Positions 27,537-36,085 of a stretch of DNA of 64,000 nt are shown here, piece after piece. The stretch is taken from assembly GCF_009380165.1 (NCBI RefSeq), contig NZ_WHUF01000002.1:992001-1056000 (forward strand), written 5' to 3'. The position numbers and the translations under genes are program-made. Below the pieces are notes generated by a model that ran no database searches, had not been told where the DNA came from, and was given only the letters and a program-made list of their open reading frames with translations. Origin of the DNA: Rugamonas rivuli (GTDB lineage: Bacteria > Pseudomonadota > Gammaproteobacteria > Burkholderiales > Burkholderiaceae_D). Each line of letters begins with the position of its first letter. Within the stretch, counting starts at the first letter, position 1.

Positions 27537-28638
27537 CCCGATGAACGACATTGCCGCATCCCGTGGCTCCGGCAACCGCACGGCCACAGCCAGCGTCGCC
27601 GCCACTGCCACCGCCACTACTTCGACTTTATCCATGCTTGTGCGCCATCCCTTATTCCGTCCGCTGGCGGCGCTGGTCCTGCTGCTGTTGGTGGACCTGC
27701 TGCTTGTCCCCGGCTTCTTCCACCTTGAGATCAAGGACGGCCACCTGTACGGCAGCCTGATCGACATCGCCAACCGCGCCGCGCCGCTGGTGTTGGCGGC
27801 CCTCGGCATGACGCTGGTGATCGCCACGCGCGGCATCGACATCTCGGTCGGCGCGGTGGTCGCCATCAGCGGCACCGTCGCTGCGATGCTCATCGGCGGC
27901 GCCTCCGCCGCCGACACGCCGCTGGCATTGGCCTTGTGCGCAGCGATGGGCGCGGCGCTGCTGTGCGGGGCCTGGAACGGCGTGCTGGTCGCGGGCCTCG
28001 GGCTGCAACCCATCGTCGCCACGCTGATCCTGATGGTGGCGGGGCGCGGCCTGGCCCAACTGTTCACCGACGGCCAGATCCTCACCGTCTATTACAAGCC
28101 GTTCTTCTTCCTCGGTAGCGGCTATCTTTTCGGCCTGCCGTTCTCGCTCTACATCGTCGGCGCCGTGTTCCTGGCTACCGCGCTGTTGATGCGCAAGACG
28201 GCGCTGGGCCTGTTCATCCAGGCGGTCGGCATCAATCCGGTCGCGGCGCGGCTGGCCGGCCTGAAGACGGCGGTGCTGATCTTCTTCGTCTACGTATTCT
28301 GCAGCGCCTGCGCCGGCCTGGCGGGGCTGATGATCAGCGCGAACATCAAGAGCGCGGACGCCAACAACGCCGGCCTGCTGCTGGAACTGGACGCCATCCT
28401 CGCCGTCACGCTGGGCGGCACCTCGCTGGCCGGCGGAAAATTCAGCCTGGCGGGCAGCGTCATCGGCGCGTTGATTATCCAGACGCTGACCTACACCATC
28501 TACTCCCTCGGCCTGCCGCCGGAAGTCAACATGGTCGTCAAGTCCGTGGTGGTCTTCCTGGTCTGCCTGTCGCAGTCGGCGGAATTCAAGAACATGTGGC
28601 GTGCCTTGCGCGCCAAAAAACAAGGTGGCGCGGCATGA
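27529..28638 (+). CDS. Sugar ABC transporter permease 1 (YtfT-like)
   Basis: 369 residues. The N-terminal 35 residues are rich in Ala and Thr and poorly conserved in style; about 8-10 membrane segments follow. RGIDISVGAVVAISG and LAVTLGGTSLAGGKFSLAGSVIGALIIQTL are the conserved CUT2 permease loops. The start overlaps the ATPase end by 8 nt and has GGAGA upstream; ATG 27541 is an alternative. Confidence 0.9.
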   Translation: MNSPMNDIAASRGSGNRTATASVAATATATTSTLSMLVRHPLFRPLAALVLLLLVDLLLVPGFFHLEIKDGHLYGSLIDIANRAAPLVLAALGMTLVIATRGIDISVGAVVAISGTVAAMLIGGASAADTPLALALCAAMGAALLCGAWNGVLVAGLGLQPIVATLILMVAGRGLAQLFTDGQILTVYYKPFFFLGSGYLFGLPFSLYIVGAVFLATALLMRKTALGLFIQAVGINPVAARLAGLKTAVLIFFVYVFCSACAGLAGLMISANIKSADANNAGLLLELDAILAVTLGGTSLAGGKFSLAGSVIGALIIQTLTYTIYSLGLPPEVNMVVKSVVVFLVCLSQSAEFKNMWRALRAKKQGGAA

Positions 28639-29624
28639 GCGGCATGATACTTCGCGGGCGGGCTTGGATGGCGTCGCCGTACTTCACATCGCTGGTGACG
28701 GTGCTGCTGCTGGCCGTTTTGCTGGCTGCTGGCGGCGTTGCCTATCCTGGCTTCCTGTCCTTGCAGGTGCTGTTCAATCTGCTGATCGATAACGCCTTCC
28801 TGCTGGTGATCGCGGTCGGCATGAGTTTCGTGATCCTGTCCGGCGGCATCGACCTGTCGGTAGGCTCGGTGCTGGCGCTGACGACGATGGTCTCCGCGTG
28901 GCTGCTGCAAAGCTGGCACTTGCCGCCGCTGCTGGTGATAGTCATCGCGCTGGCGCTGGGTGCGGGCTTCGGCGCGGCCATGGGCGCGATGATCCATTAC
29001 TTCAAGCTGCAACCGTTCATCGTCACGCTGGCCGGCATGTTCCTGGCGCGCGGTCTGTGCTACCTGATCAGCATTAACTCGATCACCATCGACGATCCGC
29101 TGTACGTCGCCATGTCGCAGACGCAGTTGCCGATACTGGGCGGCTTCATCTCGCCCGGCGCGCTGATCGCCTTGCTGACGCTGGCCGCCGCCATCTACGT
29201 CGCCCACTGCACGCCGTTCGGCCGCGCCATCTACGCGGTCGGCGGCAGCGAACAGTCGGCGCTGATGATGGGCCTGAGGGTAGGGCGCACCAAGGTGCTG
29301 ATCTACGCCTTCAGCGGCTTCTGCGCCGCGCTGGCCGGCGTGCTGTTCTCGTTCTACATGTTGTCCGGCTACGGCCTGCATGCGCAAGGGACGGAGCTGG
29401 ATGCGATAGCGGCGGTGGTCATTGGCGGCACGCTGCTCAGCGGCGGCTACGGCTATGTGGCCGGCTCGCTGTCCGGCGTGCTGGTGCTGGGCACCATACA
29501 GACATTGATCGCCTTCGACGGCACCCTCAGTTCGTGGTGGACCAAGATCGTGATCGGCGGCCTGCTGTTCGTCTTCTGCGTGGTGCAGCGGCTCATGGCG
29601 TTGGGCGCTGGGCGCAAAACATAA
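28635..29624 (+). CDS. Sugar ABC transporter permease 2 (YjfF-like)
   Basis: 329 residues, multi-spanning. Conserved loops SGGIDLSVGSVLAL and AAVVIGGTLLSGGYGYVAGSLSGVLVLGTIQ. Having two non-identical permeases, as in the E. coli ytfQRT-yjfF transporter, separates this system from the single-permease AraFGH type. The start at 28635 overlaps the previous stop (ATGA) and has AAGGTGG upstream. Confidence 0.9.
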   Translation: MSGMILRGRAWMASPYFTSLVTVLLLAVLLAAGGVAYPGFLSLQVLFNLLIDNAFLLVIAVGMSFVILSGGIDLSVGSVLALTTMVSAWLLQSWHLPPLLVIVIALALGAGFGAAMGAMIHYFKLQPFIVTLAGMFLARGLCYLISINSITIDDPLYVAMSQTQLPILGGFISPGALIALLTLAAAIYVAHCTPFGRAIYAVGGSEQSALMMGLRVGRTKVLIYAFSGFCAALAGVLFSFYMLSGYGLHAQGTELDAIAAVVIGGTLLSGGYGYVAGSLSGVLVLGTIQTLIAFDGTLSSWWTKIVIGGLLFVFCVVQRLMALGAGRKT

Positions 29625-29643
29625 AAAATAACCGGAGAGAGCT

Positions 29644-30606
29644 TTGAAAAACAAACTGACTACATTCGCCGCCGTCGCGCTGGCAGGCCTGGCGATGGGT
29701 GCCGCGCAGGCGGCCAATCCGCTGTTCACCAAACTGTTCACGGCCGATCCATCGGCCTACGTGGAAAACGGCACCATCTATCTCTACGTCGGCCATGACG
29801 AAGCCACGCCCAAGAGCCCGGACTATGTGCTCAACGAATGGCGCGTCTACACCAGCTGCGACATGAAGAACTGGACCGACCGCGGCTCGCCGGTGCAGGC
29901 CTCCACCTTCAAGTGGGCGCGAGGCCACGCCTGGGCCGCCGACATCACCAAGCGCGATGGCAAGTACTACTTCTATTCGACGGTCGATCACGCGACCATT
30001 CCCGGCCACGCCATCGGCGTCGCCGTCTCCGACAGCCCGACCGGCCCCTTCGTCGATGCGCGCGGTTCGGCGCTGGTGACGAACGACATGACCCTGCAAT
30101 CGCCGATAGCGTGGGACGACATCGACCCCGCCGTGTTCCAGGACGACGACGGCCAGGCCTATCTCTACTGGGGCAACACGGTGCTGAAGTACGCGAAGCT
30201 GAAACCGAACATGATCGAATTCGACGGCCCGATCCAGACCGTCGGCATGGACATGTTCACCGAGGCATCCTACCTGCACAAGCATAACGGTACATACTAT
30301 TTATCCTATTCCCGCAATTTCCCGGAAGAGACGGCGTACATGACCGGCCCAAGCGCGACCGGCCCATGGCGCTATCGCGGCGTGATCATGTCGAAGAACG
30401 CCAAGGTCAAGACCATCCACCAGGCCATCATCGACTTCAACGGCAAGTCCTACATCTTCTACCACAACGCCAAACTGCCGGGCGGCAGCGAGTACCGCCG
30501 TTCGGTCGCGGTGGAGGAGTTCCAGTACAACGCCGACGGCACCATCCCGTTCATCAAGCAAACCAAGGAAGGCCCTGCCGCCAATCCTTCCGCCACATGC
30601 AAGTGA
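29644..30606 (+). CDS. Secreted GH43 glycosidase, arabinofuranosidase/xylosidase-like (TTG start)
   Basis: 320 residues. Starts with TTG (GGAGAG 4 nt upstream), followed by a good signal peptide (KNKLTTFAAVALAGLAMGAAQA). Asp36 in FTADPSAYVENGTIYLYVGHD is the likely base; the propeller continues with HAWAADITKRDGKYYFYSTVD, DDIDPAVFQDDDGQAYLYWG and FTEASYLHKHNGTYYLSYS, where the Glu is the likely acid. It is the last gene of the ABC operon, so a hydrolase is made together with the importer of its product. Whether it acts on arabinosides or xylosides cannot be read. Confidence 0.87.
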   Translation: MKNKLTTFAAVALAGLAMGAAQAANPLFTKLFTADPSAYVENGTIYLYVGHDEATPKSPDYVLNEWRVYTSCDMKNWTDRGSPVQASTFKWARGHAWAADITKRDGKYYFYSTVDHATIPGHAIGVAVSDSPTGPFVDARGSALVTNDMTLQSPIAWDDIDPAVFQDDDGQAYLYWGNTVLKYAKLKPNMIEFDGPIQTVGMDMFTEASYLHKHNGTYYLSYSRNFPEETAYMTGPSATGPWRYRGVIMSKNAKVKTIHQAIIDFNGKSYIFYHNAKLPGGSEYRRSVAVEEFQYNADGTIPFIKQTKEGPAANPSATCK

Positions 30607-30661
30607 TATCGCAACAGTCGGTATGCCACCAAGATTAATACCGATTGTGATATCATTTTTC
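30604..30661 (+). terminator. Probable terminator of the ABC operon
   Basis: A long imperfect hairpin: TGATATC-G-CAA-(CAG bulge)-TCGGTAT pairs with ATACCGA-TTG-T-GATATCA around a 13-nt loop, followed by TTTTT. The stem is AT-rich but about 18 bp long. Its first bases are the GH43 stop codon and it ends just before the lysR start. Confidence 0.5.
30636..30655 (+). promoter_or_regulatory. Weak operator-like site before the arabinose lysR gene
   Basis: TAATAC-N8-ATATCA matches 10 of the 12 arm bases of TGATAC-N8-GTATCA. It ends 7 nt before the LysR ATG, a position suited to autorepression. It also forms the right arm of the hairpin at 30604, which alone could explain the symmetry, so this call is tentative. 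Confidence 0.3.
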
Positions 30662-30662
30662 T

Positions 30663-31601
30663 ATGGAAACTAACCCGAACTGGTTCTTGCGTGCGCGTCT
30701 GAAGACGCGCCAGCTGCTGCTGCTGATCGCGCTCGACGAACAACGCAACATCCACCGTGCCTCGGAAGAGCTGCACATGACGCAGCCGGCCGCCTCCAAG
30801 CAGCTGAAGGATCTGGAGGAGATGCTGGGCGTGCAGCTGTTCGACCGTCTGCCGCGCGGCATGGAGCCGACCATCTACGGCGAGACGATGATACGCCACG
30901 CCCGCATGGCGCTGACCAGCCTCTCGCTGGCGCACGAGGATATCGTCGCCATCAAGGCCGGCCTGTCCGGGCAGGTGGACATCGGCACCATCATGACGCC
31001 GGGGATAGCGCTGCTGCCGCAGGCGATCACGCGCACCAAGCTGCAGGCGCCCAAGCTGCGCATCGGTGTGGAGATGGAGCAGTCCAACATCCTGCTGGAG
31101 CAGTTGCAGCGCGGGCGTCTGGACTTCATGATCGGCCGCATCCCCGAGCGCCAGAGCGCGGAGGGCTTGAGCTACGAGGAGCTGGGCGACGAGCCGGCGT
31201 GCGCGGTGGTGCGGCCCGGCCATCCGCTGCTGAAGGTGCGCAACCTGTCGCTGCGCGACATCGCCAGCCAGCCGTGGATCTTGCCGTCGCAAGGCAGCAT
31301 CCTGCGCGCCCGCTGCGAGTTGATGTTCCGCCGCGCCGGCCTTGAAGTGCCGTCCAACGTGGTGGACACCACCGCCGTGCTGCTGATTAAACCGCTGTTG
31401 CAGCAGACGGACGCGCTCAACGTGATGCCGGTCGCCGTCGCCAAATATTACGAGTCGCAGAATGTGCTCAACATCCTGCCGATAGAACTGCCGTGCCGCA
31501 TGGACGGCTACGGCATTATCACGGTGGATGGCCACATCATGTCGCCTGGCGCCAGCCTGCTGCTGAAGATCGTGCGCGAAGTGGCGAAGGAGATGTACTA
31601 G
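30663..31601 (+). CDS. LysR-family regulator of the arabinan/arabinose locus (probable)
   Basis: 312 residues. Winged helix-turn-helix at about 15-75 (RQLLLLIALDEQRNIHRASEELHMTQPAASKQLKDLEEMLGVQLFDRLPRGMEPT) and a periplasmic-binding-like effector domain from about 95. The style resembles the GbpR sugar-uptake regulators, which is recognition by eye. The LysR protein most likely reads the TGATAC-N8-GTATCA operators, two of which are perfect. No Shine-Dalgarno is visible before ATG 30663 (ATTTTTCT), which is unusual beside its neighbours. It ends with a 4-nt tail-to-tail overlap with the receiver gene. Confidence 0.87.
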   Translation: METNPNWFLRARLKTRQLLLLIALDEQRNIHRASEELHMTQPAASKQLKDLEEMLGVQLFDRLPRGMEPTIYGETMIRHARMALTSLSLAHEDIVAIKAGLSGQVDIGTIMTPGIALLPQAITRTKLQAPKLRIGVEMEQSNILLEQLQRGRLDFMIGRIPERQSAEGLSYEELGDEPACAVVRPGHPLLKVRNLSLRDIASQPWILPSQGSILRARCELMFRRAGLEVPSNVVDTTAVLLIKPLLQQTDALNVMPVAVAKYYESQNVLNILPIELPCRMDGYGIITVDGHIMSPGASLLLKIVREVAKEMY

Positions 31602-32014
31602 GCCTTCGGCGCCTGCTCGAAGCTGGCGAAGGCGTCCAGCAGCACCTTGGCGCGGAAGGGCTTGAGGATCACGCGGTTGACGTTGCGTTCGCGCAGATCC
31701 TGCAGCAGTTCCGCCGTGGCGTGTTCCGCCATCACCGCGATGGGGATGGTGCTGTCGCTGGCGTACATGCCGTGGCGTACGCGGTCGAGCAGGGTCAGGT
31801 TGTATTCGCAGCCGGGTATCGTGCCGCAGTCGATGGAAATCACCGCGCCGTGAAAACTGCGTTCCCGCAGCAGGCGCTCGGCCGTCTCCATGCTGGCCGC
31901 TTCATGAATGGTGCCCATGCCCAGCGAACGCGCGGTCAGCGAGACTGTACGGCGCAACAGCGTTTGCTCTTCCACCAGCAGCATGTTCAGGCTTTTGATC
32001 GCTTTGTCAGGCAT
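31598..32014 (-). CDS. CheY-like receiver-domain protein
   Basis: 138 residues, a single receiver-like domain. Recognisable parts are NMLLVEEQTLLRRTV at strand 1, GAVISIDCG with the candidate phospho-acceptor Asp, IPIAVMAEHAT and VNRVILKPFRAKVLLDAF with the switch Lys. The acidic pair after strand 1 is EE where DD is usual, so phosphorylation chemistry may be altered. It has no output domain. It follows a GAF-domain gene with an 8-nt overlap; no kinase is adjacent. Confidence 0.75.
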   Translation of the reverse strand: MPDKAIKSLNMLLVEEQTLLRRTVSLTARSLGMGTIHEAASMETAERLLRERSFHGAVISIDCGTIPGCEYNLTLLDRVRHGMYASDSTIPIAVMAEHATAELLQDLRERNVNRVILKPFRAKVLLDAFASFEQAPKA

Positions 32015-32510
32015 GCGCGGCCTCCGAAGATCCGTTGAGTTCTTCCAGCAGCAGGTCGCGCAGCGTGCCCAGGATCGCCAGTTCGGTGGCGTCCAGCGTG
32101 CGCGGCTTGTGGTCGATGATGCACAGCGTGCCGATGGTGAAACCGGACGGCATGCGCAGCGGCGCTCCGGCGTAAAAAATCACGTAAGGCTCGCCGGTGA
32201 CGATGGGGTTGTCGGCAAAGCGCGCGTCGGCGCGGGCGTCGGGGATGACGAAGATATCGGATTGCAGGATCGCGTGGCCGCAGAAGGAGATGTCGCGCGC
32301 GGTCTCGCAGACGTCCAGGCCCACGTTGGCCTTGAACCACTGGCGGTTCTCGTCGATCAGCGACAGCAGCGCGATCGGCATATCGAATTCCTCGGCGGCG
32401 AACTGCACCACCTTGTCGTAACGCTGCTCCGGCGGCGTGTCCAGTATCAGCAATTCGCGCAGCGCCGCCAGGCGTTCGGCATCGTTGTCGGGGATCGGGG
32501 CAGCTAGCAT
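32007..32510 (-). CDS. GAF-domain protein
   Basis: 167 residues, almost entirely one GAF domain: ALRELLILDTPPEQRYDKVVQFAAEEFDMPIALLSLIDENRQWFKANVGLD, ISFCGHAILQSDIFVIPDARADARFADNPIV, IGTLCIIDHKPRTL. This is the short-protein version of the sensor often fused to kinases or diguanylate cyclases. It probably signals to the co-transcribed receiver protein (8-nt overlap). ATG 32510 is chosen because upstream codons enter the divergent promoter region. Confidence 0.8.
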   Translation of the reverse strand: MLAAPIPDNDAERLAALRELLILDTPPEQRYDKVVQFAAEEFDMPIALLSLIDENRQWFKANVGLDVCETARDISFCGHAILQSDIFVIPDARADARFADNPIVTGEPYVIFYAGAPLRMPSGFTIGTLCIIDHKPRTLDATELAILGTLRDLLLEELNGSSEAAHA

Positions 32511-32578
32511 AGGCGTCACGGTCGCGAAGTCGGTGTGTGACGACTGTAGCACCGTTGCGGCGGCGACGGCGGAATTTA

Positions 32579-32597
32579 TTGTTGACTCAGTCAACAA
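32579..32597. promoter_or_regulatory. Perfect 19-bp palindrome, probable MarR operator
   Basis: TTGTTGACT-C-AGTCAACAA, fully symmetric around one central base, in the 129-nt divergent gap between the GAF gene and the MarR-GNAT gene. Its length and TTGAC/GTCAA arms suit a MarR-family dimer. Confidence 0.7.
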
Positions 32598-32639
32598 TGT
32601 GTCGCAAAATCGGCGAATGGATTTTTTGCCGGAGTGCGT

Positions 32640-33578
32640 ATGCCTGTTCCCGTTGCCGATGACCGCGTTGCGGCGGTCCGTTCCTTCAACCGCTTCTTCA
32701 CGCGCCAGATCGGCGTGCTGCGCGAAGGCCTGCTGCACAGCGAATACACGCTGACCGAGATGCGCGTGCTGTACGAACTGGCGCACCACGGCGACCAGCC
32801 GGCCGCAGTACTGGGCCGCGACCTGGGGCTGGACCGGGGTTATCTGAGCCGCATCCTGGCCAAGTTCGAGAGCGCCGGGCTGGTCTCCCGCGTGCCGTCC
32901 GCCACCGATGGCCGCACCAAACTGCTGCACATGACGGCGCGCGGCCGCGCCGTCTACGAGCCGCTGGACCGCCGCTCGCGCGAGGAGGTCGGCGATCTGC
33001 TGGCCCGCTTTGGCGAGTCCGACCAGCTGCGCATGCTCGATGCGATGCAGACCATCCAGCAGCTGCTGGACGAAAGCAGTGGTCTCAAATACGCCCAGCC
33101 TTTCGTGCTGCGCCCGCACCGCGCCGGCGACATGGCGTGGATCACGCGCCGCCACGGCGCGCTGTACACGTCGGAGCAGGGCTGGGACGACAGCTTCGAA
33201 ACGCTGGTCGGCGAGATCTGCGCCGACTTCGAACGCCATTTCGATCCGGCGCTGGAGCAGTGCTGGATCGCCGAGATGGCGGGCCAGCCGGTCGGCTCGA
33301 TCGCGCTGGCGCGCAGCGGCGAGGAGGGCGTGGGCAAGCTGCGGTTGCTGCTGGTGGACGCGCCGGCGCGCGGCTACGGCCTCGGTTCGCGGCTGGTGGA
33401 CGAGTGCCACCGATTCGCCCGCGCCGCCGGCTACCGCAAGATGCGCCTGTGGACCACCGACCAGCAGAAGGAAGCCCGCCAGATCTACCTCGGCAAGGGC
33501 TATGTGCTGGTGGCGGAAGAACCGGTGTTCGCATTCGGCCAACAGATGGTCAACGAAACCTGGGAGCTGGATCTCTGA
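32640..33578 (+). CDS. MarR-GNAT fusion protein
   Basis: 312 residues. Residues 1 to about 140 are a MarR winged-helix domain (LTEMRVLYELAHHGDQPAAVLGRDLGLDRGYLSRILAKFESAGLVSRVPSATDGRTKLLHMTARG). Residues ~150-312 are a GNAT acetyltransferase (LRLLLVDAPARGYGLGSRLVDECHRFARAAGYRKMRLWTTDQQKEARQIYLGKGY) with the acetyl-CoA loop RGYGLG. This is a known domain pairing. ATG 32640 has GGAG 5 nt upstream. It probably controls itself, and perhaps the divergent GAF gene, through the 32579 palindrome. The acetylated substrate is unknown. Confidence 0.88.
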   Translation: MPVPVADDRVAAVRSFNRFFTRQIGVLREGLLHSEYTLTEMRVLYELAHHGDQPAAVLGRDLGLDRGYLSRILAKFESAGLVSRVPSATDGRTKLLHMTARGRAVYEPLDRRSREEVGDLLARFGESDQLRMLDAMQTIQQLLDESSGLKYAQPFVLRPHRAGDMAWITRRHGALYTSEQGWDDSFETLVGEICADFERHFDPALEQCWIAEMAGQPVGSIALARSGEEGVGKLRLLLVDAPARGYGLGSRLVDECHRFARAAGYRKMRLWTTDQQKEARQIYLGKGYVLVAEEPVFAFGQQMVNETWELDL

Positions 33579-33670
33579 CCGCCTCCATATCATCAAGCAC
33601 TTGATTGCCTGCGCGGCCGGTTCTCTGGCACTATTCCCAACATGGCAAGTTAATCAAACATGGGGAAGCT

Positions 33671-36085
33671 ATGCAAAAGAACAGGCTGGCGGTGTGGTCC
33701 AAGCGTGTCGTAATCGGATTGGTGGTGTTGATTTTGCTGGCTATCGCGGCGGCCTGGCTGTATTTGCGCGGCAGTCTGGCGCAGCTGGACGGCACGCTGA
33801 AGACGGCGGGGCTGGAGAGCGGCGCCACGGTGGCGCGCGACGAACACGGCGTGCCGCTGATCAGCGGCGGCAGCCGGCTCGATGTGGCCTATGCCACCGG
33901 CTTCGTGCACGCGCAGGAGCGCTACTTCCAGATGGACCTGCTGCGCCGCGTGTCGGCCGGCGAACTGTCGGAGCTGTTCGGCGCACGCGCGCTGCCGCTC
34001 GATAAATCCCACCGCCTGCACCGCTTCCGCGCCCGCGCCGAGCTGGCGCTGAAAGCCATGCCAGCTGCCGACCGCGCGCTGCTGGGCCGCTATGTGGAAG
34101 GCGTCAACGCGGGCCTGGACAAGCTAAGCGCCAAGCCCTTCGAATACACCTTGATCGGCATGCCGCCGCGCGCCTGGGCGCCGGCCGATTCGCTGCTGGT
34201 GATCTGGGCCATGTACTTCGATCTGCAGGGCAGCCAGGAGCCGCGCGAGCTGGCGCGCGGCTGGTTCCGCGACCACGCAAGCGAAGAGCAGCGTGCTTTC
34301 CTGGCGCCGGAGTCCACGCCGTGGGATGCGCCGCTCGATGCGCAATCGGTGGCGGCGGCGGACATCGCGATTCCTGCCGCGCCGCCCGCATGGTGGGGCA
34401 AGCCGAAAGCGGATGGCGGCGCAGCGCACACCGATCCCAAAGTGGCGGCGGCCGAATTCCTCAACACCGTGGGCAGCAACAACTGGGCCGTGGCGGGTGC
34501 GCGCAGCGACACCGGCGCCGCCATTGTATCGGACGATATGCACCTCGGCATCCAGCTGCCGGCGATCTGGTACCGCGCCGCCTTGCAGTTCCCCGACGGG
34601 AAAGGCGGGCAGCGCCGCGTGGTTGGCGTCACGCTGCCGGGCGCGCCGGTGGTGGTGGTCGGCAGTAACGGCCACGTGGCCTGGGGCTTCACCAACAGCT
34701 ACGGCGACTACATGGACCTGATCGCGCTCGACACCGACGCGGCCAAGCCTGGCCAGGTGCGCACGCAAGCCGGTTGGGAGACCCCGGTGCTGCACGAGGA
34801 AACGATATTAATCAAAGGCGAACCGGCCGCGAAACTGGCGGTGCGCGAGACCAGCCTGGGTCCCATACGCGAAGCGATGGGCCGCAGCTACGCCATCCAC
34901 TGGGTTGCGCACACGGCGGCGGCGGTCAACGTCAACGCCAAAAACCTGGAGTTCGCCGACACGCTGGAGCAAGCGATGGCGATCGCGCCGACGATGGGCA
35001 TCCCGGCGCAGAATTTTGTCGGCGGTGACGACAAGGGCAACATCGGCTGGACCATCGCCGGGGCGCTGCCGCGCCGCGCGCCGGCCGGCGTTGCGGCCAC
35101 CTATCCGCTGGCGCCGGACGACCAGGCCGGCGTGTGGACCGGCTGGCTGAAGCCGGAGGAATATCCGAAAGTGGTCAACCCGGCGGGCGGCCAGCTGGCC
35201 ACCGCCAACAGCCGCCAACTGGCCAACGCCGGCTCGGAGCTGCTGGGCGACGGCGGCTTCGACCTCGGCGCGCGTACGCATCAGGTGCGAGACGATCTGA
35301 CCGCGCTGGGCGCGAAGACCGATGTGAAGAAAGTCTACGCCATCACGCTCGACGACCGCGCCGTGTTCCTGGCCCCATGGCGCGAGCGCGCCATCGCCGC
35401 GCTGGACGCCAAGGCGCTGGAAGGCCATCCGCAACGCGCCGAGGCGCTCAAGCTGCTGAAGGACAGCTGGACCGGCAAGGCCAGCGTGGACTCGGTGGGC
35501 TACCGCATCGCGCGCGCCTATATGTACGCGCTGTACGACATCCTCTTCGAAAGCGCCAACGAGGAGATGGCGAAGGTCGACTCCAAGGCCAATATGGCGG
35601 CCGTGACGTCGCGCTGGCCGGTGGTGGTGGCGCGCGTGCTGGATCAGCAGCCGGCCGGCTGGCTGCCGTCGCAGTACGCCAGCTGGCAGGCCTTGCAGCT
35701 GGCGGCGCTGGACCGCGTGGTCGCGGACCTGACCAAGGATGGCAAGCCGCTGGCCGCCGCCACCTGGGGCCAGCGCAACACGGCGGCCAGCGCGCATCCG
35801 TTTGCGTCCGTGATTCCGGTGCTGGGCAAGTACCTGAAAGTGGCGCCGGACATGCTGCCCGGCGACCAGCACATGCCGCGCGTGTCGGGACCGGGCTTCG
35901 GCCAGTCGGAACGCTTGACGGTGTCGCCGGGCCATGAGGAGCAGGGTGTCTTCAACATGCCGGGCGGGCAAAGCGGCCATCCCTTGTCGCCGTACTTCCT
36001 CGATGGCCGCAACGATTGGGTTACTGGGCGTGAGACGCCGCTGCTGCCTGGCGCTGCGGTACATACGCTGGCTTTTGTGAAGTAG
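33671..36085 (+). CDS. Penicillin-acylase-family N-terminal-nucleophile hydrolase
   Basis: 804 residues. An N-terminal membrane anchor or signal (VVIGLVVLILLAIAAAWLYL) is followed by the alpha chain (RDEHGVPLISGGSRLDVAYATGFVHAQERYFQMDLLRR). A linker then leads to the autocatalytic site before the nucleophile Ser in NTVGSNNWAVAG, and the beta chain (DDMHLGIQLPAIWYRAALQF, VGSNGHVAWGFTNSYGDYMDL). Members include penicillin acylases and quorum-signal (acyl-homoserine lactone) acylases, so the substrate is open. Start at 33671 (GGGAAG upstream). The 3' end overlaps the convergent acyltransferase gene by 65 nt. Confidence 0.88.
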   Translation: MQKNRLAVWSKRVVIGLVVLILLAIAAAWLYLRGSLAQLDGTLKTAGLESGATVARDEHGVPLISGGSRLDVAYATGFVHAQERYFQMDLLRRVSAGELSELFGARALPLDKSHRLHRFRARAELALKAMPAADRALLGRYVEGVNAGLDKLSAKPFEYTLIGMPPRAWAPADSLLVIWAMYFDLQGSQEPRELARGWFRDHASEEQRAFLAPESTPWDAPLDAQSVAAADIAIPAAPPAWWGKPKADGGAAHTDPKVAAAEFLNTVGSNNWAVAGARSDTGAAIVSDDMHLGIQLPAIWYRAALQFPDGKGGQRRVVGVTLPGAPVVVVGSNGHVAWGFTNSYGDYMDLIALDTDAAKPGQVRTQAGWETPVLHEETILIKGEPAAKLAVRETSLGPIREAMGRSYAIHWVAHTAAAVNVNAKNLEFADTLEQAMAIAPTMGIPAQNFVGGDDKGNIGWTIAGALPRRAPAGVAATYPLAPDDQAGVWTGWLKPEEYPKVVNPAGGQLATANSRQLANAGSELLGDGGFDLGARTHQVRDDLTALGAKTDVKKVYAITLDDRAVFLAPWRERAIAALDAKALEGHPQRAEALKLLKDSWTGKASVDSVGYRIARAYMYALYDILFESANEEMAKVDSKANMAAVTSRWPVVVARVLDQQPAGWLPSQYASWQALQLAALDRVVADLTKDGKPLAAATWGQRNTAASAHPFASVIPVLGKYLKVAPDMLPGDQHMPRVSGPGFGQSERLTVSPGHEEQGVFNMPGGQSGHPLSPYFLDGRNDWVTGRETPLLPGAAVHTLAFVK

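Noticed and set aside
4607..31601. Bacteroidetes-type polysaccharide utilisation locus with SusD
   Set aside because: A TonB receptor is present but no SusD-like lipoprotein or hybrid two-component regulator; gene style is proteobacterial.
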